64,000 nucleotides of DNA, taken from the NCBI RefSeq assembly GCF_001517105.1, contig NZ_LPVF01000012.1:434001-498000 (forward strand). Direction: 5' to 3'. A program made the translations under genes and the position numbers. The notes beneath the pieces were generated by a model. It was not told the DNA's origin. It searched no databases and saw only the letters and a list, made by a program, of their open reading frames with translations. This DNA is from Bacillus halotolerans (GTDB lineage Bacteria; Bacillota; Bacilli; Bacillales; Bacillaceae). This document shows positions 1-8,632 of the stretch, piece after piece. The first letter of the stretch is position 1. Each line of letters opens with the position of its first letter.

Positions 1-2
1 TG

Positions 3-128
3 ATGGCAATCGATAAAGCCAAAAAGGTCCTTGGCTATGAACCGCGTTATACATGGCGTTCTGTATTAAATAATGACGGCTCTCTTAAAGCACTGCCAGA
101 GGATCAGCTATCATTATCAAAAGTATAA
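3..128 (+). CDS. NAD-dependent epimerase/dehydratase, C-terminal fragment
   Basis: Only the last 41 codons are in the window; the gene enters from the left edge. The readable end carries IDKAKKVLGYEPRYTWRSVL, the kind of helix-turn that closes extended SDR sugar-epimerase/dehydratase proteins (family knowledge). The nucleotide-binding part is outside, so substrate and pathway cannot be given. It is convergent with the oxidoreductase gene that follows and shares a hairpin terminator with it. Confidence 0.6.
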   Translation: MAIDKAKKVLGYEPRYTWRSVLNNDGSLKALPEDQLSLSKV

Positions 129-135
129 CATCACA

Positions 136-174
136 AAAAAGCAGCAGGCGATCACCGGACTCCTGCTGCTTTTT
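136..174. terminator. Bidirectional intrinsic terminator, overlapping a coding end
   Basis: The arms AGCAGCAGG and CCTGCTGCT form a 9-bp stem, followed by seven T on the + strand and preceded by six A, so it can serve both convergent genes. The stop codon and last codons of the minus-strand oxidoreductase lie inside the hairpin. Confidence 0.75.
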
Positions 175-1279
175 TTATATCATAATCATCTAAATTGATA
201 TCCAAATCCATTTTGAGGGCCATCTTCGCCAACTGCTCCCCCATATAGGGGCCCATTGTTAAACCAGACGATCCAAGACCGTTTGCCACTATGATCCCAT
301 TCCAGCCGGGAAGAGATCCGATCACCGGCACATCGCCTGGTGTAAAGGGGCGTAAGCCGACTCTTGCCTCTTGAAAGGTGCTGTTCGCTAAGCCGGGAGC
401 CATTTCTAATCCTTTGCTCAGAAGTTCCTGCAGCCCGCCAGCCGTTATCCGTACATCACGTCCGCCTATCTCATCTTCACGTGTCGCACCGATCGCTATT
501 CTATTGTCATGATAAGCTAAAAGATATTCTTTGGAAGGCGGCATCACTGCAGGCCAGCTGTCGATATGATTTACATTCGGCACCTGCACATACACAATTT
601 GCGCTTTTTGCACACTTACTTTGAAGCGAATTCCCAAAGGCGCTAACAATTGGTCTGCCCAAACACCGGCACAAACAATAACCTCGTCAGAAGAATAGAT
701 TTCATTACCGACAGTTACGCCTGTGACATGATTCGAATGATGTCGAAGCGCAGCATCACCTTTTAAAATGACTGCGCCGTTTCTTTGAGCAGATCTCAAT
801 AATGTATCTCGCAGCACTTCTCCATCCACGCGGGCGGCTCCGCTTATATGAACAGAATGGTACCGTTCAGCCAGCAGAGGAAACAAATTAGCGGTTTGGT
901 TTTCATGAAGAGAGGTAATCTCACCCATTTCCGCGGCAGCTTGTTTACGCTCCCGCACACGTTTTTCGATCTTTTCTATCTTTTCTTTATCGTGATGAAT
1001 ACTGAGAGCACCGACTTGAGCATAACCAATGTCCGTCTCGCCTTCTTTTCTAAGTTCTTCTATGAACCGAGGATAAAAGCGCGCTCCGTCCTTTGCCAGC
1101 CGGTACCAAGCCTGATCACGGCGAGGAGACAGCCATGGACAGATAATGCCTTTCGCTGCATGGGTGGCCTGACCCTTATCTTTCCGATCTATAACCAGAA
1201 CCTCTGCACCCATTTTGGCTAGCTGATATGCTGTTGATGCTCCCAAAATTCCAGCCCCGACTATTATAATTTTTTTCAT
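152..1279 (-). CDS. FAD-dependent amino-acid oxidase/dehydrogenase family protein (DAO fold)
   Basis: This 375-residue protein begins with a Rossmann dinucleotide-binding motif (VGAGILG, residues 7-13) with an acidic residue ending strand 2 (VLVIDR). Near the C-terminus it has the NGLGSSGLTMGP segment that contacts FAD in the DAO superfamily (glycine oxidase, D-amino-acid dehydrogenase, sarcosine oxidase-like). It probably oxidises an amine or D-amino acid in the cytoplasm, but the substrate cannot be read from sequence. AAAGG precedes the ATG at 1279 at normal spacing. The gene is monocistronic, with plsC upstream on the same strand after a 100-bp gap. The last residues (KKAAGVR) are encoded by the terminator stem. 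I do not recall this gene next to plsC in strain 168, so it may be strain-specific. Confidence 0.75.
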   Translation of the reverse strand: MKKIIIVGAGILGASTAYQLAKMGAEVLVIDRKDKGQATHAAKGIICPWLSPRRDQAWYRLAKDGARFYPRFIEELRKEGETDIGYAQVGALSIHHDKEKIEKIEKRVRERKQAAAEMGEITSLHENQTANLFPLLAERYHSVHISGAARVDGEVLRDTLLRSAQRNGAVILKGDAALRHHSNHVTGVTVGNEIYSSDEVIVCAGVWADQLLAPLGIRFKVSVQKAQIVYVQVPNVNHIDSWPAVMPPSKEYLLAYHDNRIAIGATREDEIGGRDVRITAGGLQELLSKGLEMAPGLANSTFQEARVGLRPFTPGDVPVIGSLPGWNGIIVANGLGSSGLTMGPYMGEQLAKMALKMDLDINLDDYDIKKAAGVR

Positions 1280-1380
1280 GATCCGTAACCTTTCCCAATG
1301 ATCAATACCTCATTTAGTATAGCTAATGGACCAGGAAATTATAAACAATCGGGAAATGGATGAATGCAATGACTGATGAA

Positions 1381-1980
1381 TTAAAGTTGTTCCAGCTTCT
1401 TTTCAAGCTCTTTAATGCTGTTATTCAAAGCCTCTGTCATAGCCGCCAGCCTTTCCTTAGACGGAAGATGGGCAAAATCGGCCTGCTGCAAAGGTTTACC
1501 GATAATAAGCTTCATTTTTCCTTTTTTGAACAACGCCTTTCCGCTTGAAGGTCCTTTATAAGCGGCCGGAACAAGGGGCGCTTTCCCCATTTGCGCAATT
1601 GTCACTGCGCCTCTTTTTAAAGGCACATCCTCGGAGGTTCTTGTTCCGCTTGGGAAGATTCCGACAATTTCTCCTTCTTTCAGCAGCTTAATCGGCGTTT
1701 TAATGCTGCTTGGCCCGGGATTTTCCCGGTCTACCGGAAAGGCATGAATTTTCTGCAGAAACGAACCGATCCATTTATTTTGAAAAAGCTCTTTTTTCGC
1801 CATGTAGTGTATTTGATAAGGAAGAATCCCGACTCCGAGTGTGATCACATCAACCCAGCCAGAGTGTGTACACGCGATGACAAAACCTGAATCGGCCGGA
1901 AGGTTTTCTTTGTTATACACCTTCACTCCTCCGCGAAGAGAAAGAATAACTTTTAAAGCATTTGCACAAAACTTATACAT
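1381..1980 (-). CDS. plsC: 1-acyl-sn-glycerol-3-phosphate acyltransferase
   Basis: PlsC (YhdO) acylates lysophosphatidic acid to phosphatidic acid at the cytoplasmic face of the membrane, the second acylation of phospholipid synthesis. The 199 residues have a hydrophobic N-terminus, the catalytic HX4D box (H39-SGWV-D44) and the substrate-binding FPSGTR block at 109-114, all expected of the family. The sequence is nearly identical to my memory of B. subtilis YhdO. It starts at ATG 1980 after an AAGGAAG-like site and is transcribed away from yhdN. No terminator is evident downstream, so some read-through into the oxidoreductase gene is possible. Confidence 0.93.
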   Translation of the reverse strand: MYKFCANALKVILSLRGGVKVYNKENLPADSGFVIACTHSGWVDVITLGVGILPYQIHYMAKKELFQNKWIGSFLQKIHAFPVDRENPGPSSIKTPIKLLKEGEIVGIFPSGTRTSEDVPLKRGAVTIAQMGKAPLVPAAYKGPSSGKALFKKGKMKLIIGKPLQQADFAHLPSKERLAAMTEALNNSIKELEKKLEQL

Positions 1981-2082
1981 ATCGCACTTCCTTTGTCGTA
2001 ATCAATGATTCTTTCTGTTACTTATTATAACAACATTTTTTATTACCTGGTACTAATTTTTAAGATTTCTCTTTTCTTAACG

Positions 2083-2118
2083 TCAAAAAGCTGAGGAATC
2101 ATCCTCAGCTTTTTGTTA
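2083..2118. terminator. Intrinsic terminator of yhdN
   Basis: AAAAAGCTGAGG / CCTCAGCTTTTT hairpin (stem about 12 bp) directly at the yhdN stop codon, with a T run on the minus strand. Confidence 0.8.
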
Positions 2119-3111
2119 TATGCTCTCTCTTGTCGGAGGCGCCATAAATTCCGGTCCGACCGGGTTTGATATCGTATGTTCCAATATGGTATTGATGTCT
2201 TTTTTATCTTCACTGCTCAGCGTCCAGCCGGTAATTTCGGATACCGCTTCTATTTGCTCAGGTTTTCTAGCCCCCCAAAGAGCGATTCCCGCTCCCGACT
2301 GGTCTAAAATCCATCTGACGGCCAGATGAATCACTGATTTTCCATACCGTGTCTTCGCCAGCTCATCTAATTGATTGACAGCAGAAAGATACTCACTAAA
2401 TCTTGGCTTCTGGAATTTCGGATCGTGATTTCGGAGATCGTCTCCTTCGAACGGTTGATCTTCTGTCATTTTTCCTGTTAACAGCCCTCTGCATAAACTG
2501 CCGTACAATAGTGTTGTCATCTGCTTGTCTTTCGCATACGGGAGCACATTCTCTTCAATTTCCCTTTCAAACAGATTGTAAGGAGGCTGGATTGTATGAA
2601 GCGGGGCAACAGCCCGAAATGTATCCATTTGTTCAACCGAAAAATTACTCACGCCGATTGCACGGATTTTCCCGGCATCATATAATTCCTTCATCACTTC
2701 TGCGGTTTCCTCTATCGGGACAAGCGGATCAGGCCAGTGCACCTGATATAGATCGATATAATCCGTCTGAAGCCGTTGCAGGGAATCCTCGACCTCCTGA
2801 ATGATTCTCGCTCTGTTAGCATGGCGGAACAGCTGATTGTTTTTCCAATCCAGCGCCGTTTTAGTGGCAAGAACAACCTGATCTCTTGCCCCATGCTGCT
2901 TGATCGCCTTCCCGACAATTTCTTCGGACTGTCCGAAGCCATATGCCGGCGCGGTGTCAATCAGTGTGATCCCCTTATCAAGAGCGGCGCGGATGGTTTC
3001 GATCGATGTTTTTTCATCAGTGCCTCCCCACATGGTTCCGCCGATCGCCCATGTGCCGAGTCCAATTCGGGAGGCTTTTATTCCTGTGTCTGAGATACTG
3101 GTATATTCCAT
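2116..3111 (-). CDS. yhdN: Aldo-keto reductase, general stress protein
   Basis: YhdN is an NADPH-dependent aldo-keto reductase (AKR11 family) that reduces aldehydes and ketones such as methylglyoxal in the cytosol. The 331 residues carry the full catalytic tetrad by position: D52 and Y57 (in DTAPAYGFGQSE), K84 (LATKTALDW) and H125 (LYQVHWPDP), plus the GVSNFS barrel strand. A SigB-type promoter lies just upstream, in line with its known role as a general stress protein. It is divergent from sigM, so the two stress regulators' targets share one 190-bp intergenic region. It is monocistronic with its own terminator. Confidence 0.95.
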   Translation of the reverse strand: MEYTSISDTGIKASRIGLGTWAIGGTMWGGTDEKTSIETIRAALDKGITLIDTAPAYGFGQSEEIVGKAIKQHGARDQVVLATKTALDWKNNQLFRHANRARIIQEVEDSLQRLQTDYIDLYQVHWPDPLVPIEETAEVMKELYDAGKIRAIGVSNFSVEQMDTFRAVAPLHTIQPPYNLFEREIEENVLPYAKDKQMTTLLYGSLCRGLLTGKMTEDQPFEGDDLRNHDPKFQKPRFSEYLSAVNQLDELAKTRYGKSVIHLAVRWILDQSGAGIALWGARKPEQIEAVSEITGWTLSSEDKKDINTILEHTISNPVGPEFMAPPTRESI

Positions 3112-3140
3112 TGTGCCACTCCTTCACTTTTTCACTATGG

Positions 3141-3166
3141 TTTCCCTGATGGAAAAAATGTTAAAC
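3141..3166 (-). promoter_or_regulatory. SigB-type promoter of yhdN
   Basis: On the minus strand it reads GTTTAA, 14 bases, GGGAAA, matching the SigB consensus GTTTAA-N12-15-GGGWAW. It lies about 30 bp upstream of the yhdN start. Confidence 0.75.
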
Positions 3167-3255
3167 ATTTCTCACCACTATCTTTCAGGGCAAATTTTCG
3201 GTACTATAGAGTAATGGTGTTTGATTACGTATTAAAAAGCCGTTTGCATGTAATG

Positions 3256-3282
3256 TGCAACTTTATACCTTTCTTATGCGTG
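3256..3282 (+). promoter_or_regulatory. SigM (ECF) autoregulatory promoter
   Basis: TGCAAC, 17 bases, CGTG: the ECF-type -35 (TGAAAC-like) and -10 (CGTC-like) elements at normal spacing, about 25 bp upstream of the sigM start. SigM is known to transcribe its own operon. Confidence 0.75.
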
Positions 3283-3307
3283 TATAACATAGAGGGGAGA
3301 AAAGGCA

Positions 3308-3799
3308 GTGACGATCGATGAAATTTACCAAATGTACATGAATGATGTTTACAGGTTCCTGCTCTCCATGACAAAAGACAAGCATCTTGCCGAAGACTTG
3401 CTGCAGGAAACCTTTATGCGGGCATACATACACATTCACTCCTATGATCACAGCAAAGTAAAGCCCTGGCTTTTTCAAGTGGCGCGGAACGCCTTCATTG
3501 ATTACGTCAGAAAGCATAAGAAAGAAGTAACCATTTCTGATGATTTGATTGGAAGTCTCTTTCAGACTGCTGTTCAGAGCCCTGCCCATCAGGTAGAGAT
3601 AAAGGAAGTGCTGACTGGTTATATGTCCGAGCTCCCCGATAACTATCGGGAGGCGTTAACACTATATTATTTAAAAGAATTAAATTACAAAGAAGCATCC
3701 CATATTATGAATATTTCAGAGGCGAATTTTAAAAGTGTTTTGTTTCGTGCCAGACAGCGGCTGAAAGCACTTTATAATAGAGGTGTTAATGATGAATGA
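3308..3799 (+). CDS. sigM: ECF RNA polymerase sigma factor SigM
   Basis: SigM directs the cell-envelope stress regulon (cell-wall synthesis inhibitors, acid, salt). The 163 residues have region 2 (YRFLLSMTKDKHLAEDLLQE) and region 4 with its helix-turn-helix (YKEASHIMNISEANFKSVLF), the standard compact ECF layout. The start is GTG at 3308 after a GGGGAGAAAAGG site; the nearby ATG at 3318 is out of frame. It is the first gene of an operon in which two membrane anti-sigma proteins follow with overlapping ends, the arrangement that keeps SigM sequestered until stress. Confidence 0.96.
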   Translation: MTIDEIYQMYMNDVYRFLLSMTKDKHLAEDLLQETFMRAYIHIHSYDHSKVKPWLFQVARNAFIDYVRKHKKEVTISDDLIGSLFQTAVQSPAHQVEIKEVLTGYMSELPDNYREALTLYYLKELNYKEASHIMNISEANFKSVLFRARQRLKALYNRGVNDE

Positions 3800-4865
3800 A
3801 GAATTTAAAAAGCGTTTTGATCAATATAAAAACGGTGAAATGAGCGATCAGGAAATGACCGCGTTTGAAGAGGAACTTGAGAAGCTCGAAGTGTATCAGG
3901 AACTGATTGATAGTGAGCTGCCAGACGATCATGATTGGGATGTCGACATCAGTCCTGAAAAACAAAAAGCCATTCTGGCCTACGGCAAACGGAAGTCATA
4001 TTTGCGTATTTCCGCGCTTGCCGTCATTTCGACATTAATGATTTTGCCGCTATGTACGCTGGGAAGCTACCTCTATTACGGAATGGGAGGAAAACACAGC
4101 ACCGGCAATGAATTTATGGAAACTGCCGCAGTCACTGTAGCCCTGACTATGCCAAATGTTCTTGTCGATACTTCTGGACTGAAGAGCCAGGTGAAGCTGT
4201 TTGGCATGAATACAGAATTCCCGCTGCAAAAACAGATTGGCACGAAAACAGCCGCCGTGGGGAATGAACGGGTGGAAATGTTTTATGACAGAGTGAAAGC
4301 GCCGGTCGTCAACTACTATGACTTAGAAATCCATAAAGCCGGCCATTACTTTACACACCCATCAAGCGGATCTGAACAAACAACCGCAAAAGCGGAAAAA
4401 ACATTAAAAACTTTGCCTGAAGGGACTGTTTCCGAGGTCTACCTTTCTTATGACCGGGCATATCCGACAAAAGAAGTGTATAAAAAATTCAGCGGCTATG
4501 ATGTAAGCTTTTTGTGGAACGCGGTTGAAACAGAGAACAATACAAAGGATACCCCTTACGCAGAGCCGCTTGGCTACCCAGGGAAAGATTCAAAGTTCCT
4601 GACTGCGCTTAATACAAAAGGCAAGTCAAACGGCGACCAATTTATCGATGCTTTAACTTACATATCGAAGCACGAGAAATGGGCGCAGGTCATCTCAAAA
4701 CGAAAAGATTTAAAAGTGGACTCCCGCTTGGATTATGTAGAGAAAAATGGTGTTAATGTATACGGCTCAGTCGTTACAGGACCGACCAAGGAAATCCAGC
4801 GCATGCTGAAAAACAAATCAGTAAAATCAGCAAATGTCGGCGAGGTGGAATTATGGAATTGGTAA
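3789..4865 (+). CDS. yhdL: Membrane anti-SigM factor YhdL
   Basis: YhdL is the main anti-sigma factor of SigM. It has an acidic cytoplasmic N-terminal domain (about 1-70), one transmembrane helix (about 73-95, ISALAVISTLMILPLCTLGS) and a large extracytoplasmic sensor domain, matching the paired sigma-regulator N- and C-terminal families. The frame opens with GTG at 3783, but the tandem ATG at 3789/3792 fits the ribosome site (GAGGTG, 3780-3785) and gives 358 residues as I recall for 168. It overlaps the sigM end by 11 bp and the yhdK start by 13 bp, so the three are translationally coupled. In B. subtilis yhdL is essential because free SigM is toxic. Confidence 0.94.
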   Translation: MMNEEFKKRFDQYKNGEMSDQEMTAFEEELEKLEVYQELIDSELPDDHDWDVDISPEKQKAILAYGKRKSYLRISALAVISTLMILPLCTLGSYLYYGMGGKHSTGNEFMETAAVTVALTMPNVLVDTSGLKSQVKLFGMNTEFPLQKQIGTKTAAVGNERVEMFYDRVKAPVVNYYDLEIHKAGHYFTHPSSGSEQTTAKAEKTLKTLPEGTVSEVYLSYDRAYPTKEVYKKFSGYDVSFLWNAVETENNTKDTPYAEPLGYPGKDSKFLTALNTKGKSNGDQFIDALTYISKHEKWAQVISKRKDLKVDSRLDYVEKNGVNVYGSVVTGPTKEIQRMLKNKSVKSANVGEVELWNW

Positions 4866-5143
4866 GAATTTTTAAAGAACATAATGTATTTGGCTGGATA
4901 TCTGTCGGGACAGCAATTCTGTCTTTGCTCTTGCTTAATTTGGCGATTATCAGCAATGTGACCTCTTATTCTTATCAAATGCTGCCGTTTGCCATGGCCG
5001 CCGTTCCGTTTGGCGTTATCGAGCTTTTCATCAAAAGAGGACGCACGGGTCCCGGTCTGCTCGGCGTTGTACTTAATCTCTTTGTGATTATCTGTGTGTA
5101 TACGATCGTATCTGTGGATACCAACTTACAGTTTGGCTTTTAG
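4853..5143 (+). CDS. yhdK: Anti-SigM complex membrane protein YhdK
   Basis: A 96-residue protein made almost entirely of three transmembrane helices (about 12-34, 39-57 and 68-90), with a basic loop IKRGRTGPG. It assists YhdL in holding SigM at the membrane (established for 168). The start codon lies inside the yhdL 3' end, a typical coupled overlap, and a strong terminator closes the operon 6 bp downstream. Confidence 0.93.
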   Translation: MELVRIFKEHNVFGWISVGTAILSLLLLNLAIISNVTSYSYQMLPFAMAAVPFGVIELFIKRGRTGPGLLGVVLNLFVIICVYTIVSVDTNLQFGF

Positions 5144-5145
5144 CA

Positions 5146-5173
5146 GAAAAGACGCCTGAAACGGCGTCTTTTT
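5146..5173. terminator. Terminator between sigM operon and yhdJ
   Basis: AAGACGCC, 6-base loop, GGCGTCTT, then T7; usable from both convergent sides. Confidence 0.85.
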
Positions 5174-5176
5174 TTA

Positions 5177-5605
5177 TTACAGTTGTTTTCTGAATAAATA
5201 GCTTTCAATCGTAAATCCCATTTTATCCGTATAAAATCTGTGGGCGTCTTTGCGCTGAAGGCCTGATGAAAGACTGACAAGAGGATAGCCCGCATCTCTC
5301 GCCCAGTTTGCCGTATAATCCAAAAGAAGTTTGCCGTACCCTTTAGATCTGTAAAGCCCGCTTGTGACAAGATCCGCTATCCATACGTACTCTCCTTTAT
5401 GAAGCGAAACCCTTGGCAGCGCGCCGCACAGCGCCCTGATCGCTTTATCCTCATATAAGGCAAACAGCATGTACGACTCTTTTTGGACACAGCGTTCCAG
5501 CCTATGTAAATACGTCTCTTCATCCAGCTCTGTTCTTAATTCGTGCATCACCGGATAAGCTTCCATCCACTCTTCTCTCTTCGTTAATTGTTTGATATGA
5601 AGCAT
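5177..5605 (-). CDS. yhdJ: GNAT-family N-acetyltransferase YhdJ
   Basis: A 142-residue acetyltransferase of unknown substrate. The acetyl-CoA pyrophosphate-binding loop is RSKGYGKLLL (Q/RxxGxG/A form), followed by the C-terminal strand-helix DAHRFYTDKMGF common in the family. A longer frame runs upstream to 5749, but ATG at 5605 is preceded by GAGGGG at 9 bases and is chosen. It is divergent from the MocR regulator yhdI. That hints yhdI may control it, as divergent MocR/target pairs are common, but no operator is proven. Confidence 0.88.
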   Translation of the reverse strand: MLHIKQLTKREEWMEAYPVMHELRTELDEETYLHRLERCVQKESYMLFALYEDKAIRALCGALPRVSLHKGEYVWIADLVTSGLYRSKGYGKLLLDYTANWARDAGYPLVSLSSGLQRKDAHRFYTDKMGFTIESYLFRKQL

Positions 5606-5714
5606 CTTATCAATCCCCTCTCCATTCGTTACAATGATGATATCCGATTTATGGCATTCACCAAATAGCCAAAACCTGAAAAAATGACCACGCCAGATGC
5701 AAAGGAGAGATAAA

Positions 5715-7121
5715 ATGGATATCACGCCGTTTCTGGACAAAACAAGCAAAACACCGCTGTATGAACAGCTTTACACCTATTTCAAACATGAAATGATACA
5801 TGCCAGAATCACCAAGGGAATGAGGCTTCCGTCAAAACGAAGGCTCTCCGGCTTGCTCGGTGTCAGCACAGCAACGGTAGAACGCGCCTACGAGCAATTA
5901 ACCGCTGAAGGATATGTCAAAAGCCAGCCTAAAATCGGCTGGTTTGCGGCAGAAATTGAACCTGAGTTTCCGGCTGCTCCAGTATCATATCAACCGCCTC
6001 CTCAATTGGTCACTCATAAAGAAATAGAACCTGTTATTAACTTTCACCAAGGAAATGTCGATCCGGTCCACTTTCCCTTTAACGCTTGGCGAAAAAGCAT
6101 AGTGAAAAGTCTCGATCTGTATTCTGAACAATTTCACACCTCAGGCGATCCTCAAGGAGAACCTGCACTCAGAGAAATGATAGCCCGATTTGTCAGACTG
6201 TCACGGGGTGTCAATTGTGACCCCAGCCAGATTATTATCGGAGCAGGCACTACCGCCCTTCTGCAAATTCTTTGCCTTACGCTACAGCCGGGAACAAAAA
6301 TCGGTTTTGAAGAACCGGGATTTCACCGTTCAAGACGAATGTTTGAGGCCAATCACATGAACGCGATTCCCATTTGCACTGATGAAGAAGGAGTCCTGCC
6401 GGCTAGCCTTACACACGAGAGCCCGCATCTTGTCTATACGACTCCCTCGCATCAATTCCCGCTCGGGAGCATAATGACGATCGCCCGAAGACAGGAACTG
6501 TTATCTTGGGCAAAAGAGGCAAACTCATTTATTATTGAGGATGATTATGATGGAGAATTCCGCTACAGCGGGCAGCCCATTCCATCTCTGCAAGGTCTTG
6601 ACCCGAATGGCAGGGTCATTTATCTCGGCACTTTTTCAAAATCATTGCTCCCTTCCTTGCGGATCAGCTATATGATTCTTCCTGCTGCACTTATTGAACC
6701 CGTAAGAAAAAATGCGCTTTTGATGAAACAGACGGTCTCTTCCCATAATCAATTGGCATTGGCAGATTTCATTGAAAACGGCGAATGGCAAAAGCACTTG
6801 AACAGGATGAGATCCTTGTATCGAAAAAAACATGCTGTTCTGCTGGAAGCGATACGAACTGAACTGGGAGACAGTGTGGAGGTTCTCGGAAAAGACTCGG
6901 GGCTTCACATCCTGCTCCGGCTCATGTTTTCAGCCAGTGAGGATGAGGCGATAAAAGCCGCTGCCAAAAACAGAGTGAATGTCTATCCGGTATCTCCATC
7001 GTGCAAAAGCCAGCCGCCGTTTGTTTCTGTCTTAATCGGTTATGGAGGGCTTTCTGAAGAGGACATCCGGCTCGGTATCAAAAAGCTGAAAACCGCATGG
7101 GAGCCGCTGATGAAATCATAA
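5715..7121 (+). CDS. yhdI: MocR/GabR-family transcriptional regulator YhdI
   Basis: 468 residues combining a GntR winged helix (about 10-75, PSKRRLSGLLGVSTATVERA) with an aminotransferase-fold effector domain (about 105-465). The pyridoxal-phosphate lysine is K309 in GTFSKSLLPSLR, and the cofactor aspartate sits in IIEDDYDGEF. Proteins of this class use PLP or its imines as signal rather than for catalysis. The frame is open from an ATG at 5697, but AAAGGAGAG at 5700 points to ATG 5715. Target genes are unknown; the divergent yhdJ and the downstream transporter yhdH are candidates by position only. Confidence 0.92.
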   Translation: MDITPFLDKTSKTPLYEQLYTYFKHEMIHARITKGMRLPSKRRLSGLLGVSTATVERAYEQLTAEGYVKSQPKIGWFAAEIEPEFPAAPVSYQPPPQLVTHKEIEPVINFHQGNVDPVHFPFNAWRKSIVKSLDLYSEQFHTSGDPQGEPALREMIARFVRLSRGVNCDPSQIIIGAGTTALLQILCLTLQPGTKIGFEEPGFHRSRRMFEANHMNAIPICTDEEGVLPASLTHESPHLVYTTPSHQFPLGSIMTIARRQELLSWAKEANSFIIEDDYDGEFRYSGQPIPSLQGLDPNGRVIYLGTFSKSLLPSLRISYMILPAALIEPVRKNALLMKQTVSSHNQLALADFIENGEWQKHLNRMRSLYRKKHAVLLEAIRTELGDSVEVLGKDSGLHILLRLMFSASEDEAIKAAAKNRVNVYPVSPSCKSQPPFVSVLIGYGGLSEEDIRLGIKKLKTAWEPLMKS

Positions 7122-7127
7122 AAAACA

Positions 7128-7158
7128 AAAAAACAGGCCCCCAGCGGAGCCTGTTTTT
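7128..7158. terminator. Shared terminator of yhdI and yhdH
   Basis: AAACAGGC / GCCTGTTT stem of 8 bp with a 10-base loop, flanked by A and T runs, between two convergent genes. Confidence 0.8.
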
Positions 7159-8514
7159 CTAAAAGGATATAATGCCGATTAAATTTAAGAACACAATAAT
7201 AATAGCCAGCGGCACAACGAAACGGAGCAAATAAAACCATATATAAAAGAATGTTTTTCCGGGATGCGATCCTTGTCTCATTTCTGCCCACAGCTCCTGT
7301 TTGGATATTTTCAGCGGAATGAAAATAGAAATTAACAGGGCGCCTAATGGCAGCAGAACATTGCTGACAGTAAAATCGACAACGTCAAAAAACGTCTTAT
7401 CAAATATGCGCACATCGCTCATTATGCCATAAGATAAGCAAGATGGGATACCGACTAAGAAGATTAAAAAACCGCTTGTCCATGACAGTTTTTTCCTCTT
7501 TGTTTCATCGCCTTTGCCGATAATGGCTACAATCATTTCCACCATTGAAAAGGCAGAGGTCAGTGCGGCAAATAAAAATGCGACAAGAAAGCCGATGAAA
7601 AACAGGATGCCGAACGGTAGCTGTTCAAAAACGGCCGGAAGCACTGTAAACAGCAAAGTCGGACCTTCATTCGGCTCCAATCCGAAGGAGAATACCGCGG
7701 GAAAAATAGCCAGGCCTGCCAAAAGTGTCACAATGATATTCATGACGACAATGGAGGCTGCAGAACGCGGGATATTTTGCGTTTTCGGCAGATAGGAGCT
7801 GTAAGTCACCATGACCGAAACCCCCAGTGTTAACGTAAAGAAAGCCTGTCCCAGCGCAAATAAAACAGACTCCGGCGTCAAATCGCCGAAATGAGGCACA
7901 AGCAAAAATTTCACGCCTTCAATCGCATGATCCAGCGTGAGCGACCGAAGAACAAGCAGGACAAACAATATAAACAAAATCGGCATCATCACCGCGCTTA
8001 CCCGTTCAATCCCTTTTTGAACCCCTCTGGCGACAACCAGCACAGTCAGCACCATAAAGATAAGCTGAGCCGCGAGCGTCTGCACGGGATTTTGAATAAC
8101 AGAACCAAAAAGTGCACCGTACTGTTCCTGGGTGAGTCCGGACAGTGAACCTGATGCTGTTTTCACTATATATAGTAAAATCCATCCTCCGATAACACTG
8201 TAAAACGATAAAACTAAGAAACAAGCCGCTACGCCGACCCATCCTGTGAGAAACCAAGCTGTTCGCGGCGCTTCTTTTTTATATGCATCAATGGCATTCG
8301 TTTGGTTCCGTCTTCCAAAGATAAATTCTCCCACTAAAAGCGGATAGCCCAAGAGAATGGTAAATAGCACAAAAATAAGGAAAAAGGCGCCTCCTCCATT
8401 CGTCCCCGCTACATAAGGGAACTTCCAAATCGCGCCTAAGCCGATGGCTGATCCAGCGGCAGCCATGACGAAACCGATTTTTGAAGCCCATTGGACTGGT
8501 TTTTGCTCAGACAA
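7159..8514 (-). CDS. yhdH: Sodium-dependent amino-acid/neurotransmitter-type symporter YhdH
   Basis: A 451-residue LeuT-fold (SNF family) membrane transporter with about 11-12 helices. The family signature at the start of helix 1 is clear (SAIGLGAIWKFPYVAGTNGGG), including the unwound sodium-binding segment. It probably imports an amino acid with Na+; the substrate is unknown. The frame opens at GTG 8523, but that codon directly abuts the GGAAAGGAA ribosome site. TTG at 8514 sits 9 bases from it and gives the length I recall for 168, so TTG is chosen. It is monocistronic between two terminators. Confidence 0.9.
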   Translation of the reverse strand: MSEQKPVQWASKIGFVMAAAGSAIGLGAIWKFPYVAGTNGGGAFFLIFVLFTILLGYPLLVGEFIFGRRNQTNAIDAYKKEAPRTAWFLTGWVGVAACFLVLSFYSVIGGWILLYIVKTASGSLSGLTQEQYGALFGSVIQNPVQTLAAQLIFMVLTVLVVARGVQKGIERVSAVMMPILFILFVLLVLRSLTLDHAIEGVKFLLVPHFGDLTPESVLFALGQAFFTLTLGVSVMVTYSSYLPKTQNIPRSAASIVVMNIIVTLLAGLAIFPAVFSFGLEPNEGPTLLFTVLPAVFEQLPFGILFFIGFLVAFLFAALTSAFSMVEMIVAIIGKGDETKRKKLSWTSGFLIFLVGIPSCLSYGIMSDVRIFDKTFFDVVDFTVSNVLLPLGALLISIFIPLKISKQELWAEMRQGSHPGKTFFYIWFYLLRFVVPLAIIIVFLNLIGIISF

Positions 8515-8590
8515 TGATGTCACTTCCTTTCCAGCCTATATTATCTCTTATTTTCATGCTTATTTCTATATATTCATTTGATGAGAATAG

Positions 8591-8625
8591 AAAAGAGAGC
8601 GGGCCAGTGTAAGCCGCTCTCTTCT
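8591..8625. terminator. Terminator of bcaP
   Basis: AAGAGAGCGG / CCGCTCTCTT inverted repeat (10 bp) just downstream of the bcaP stop, with T-rich sequence on the minus strand. Confidence 0.7.
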
Positions 8626-8632
8626 TTGAGAG

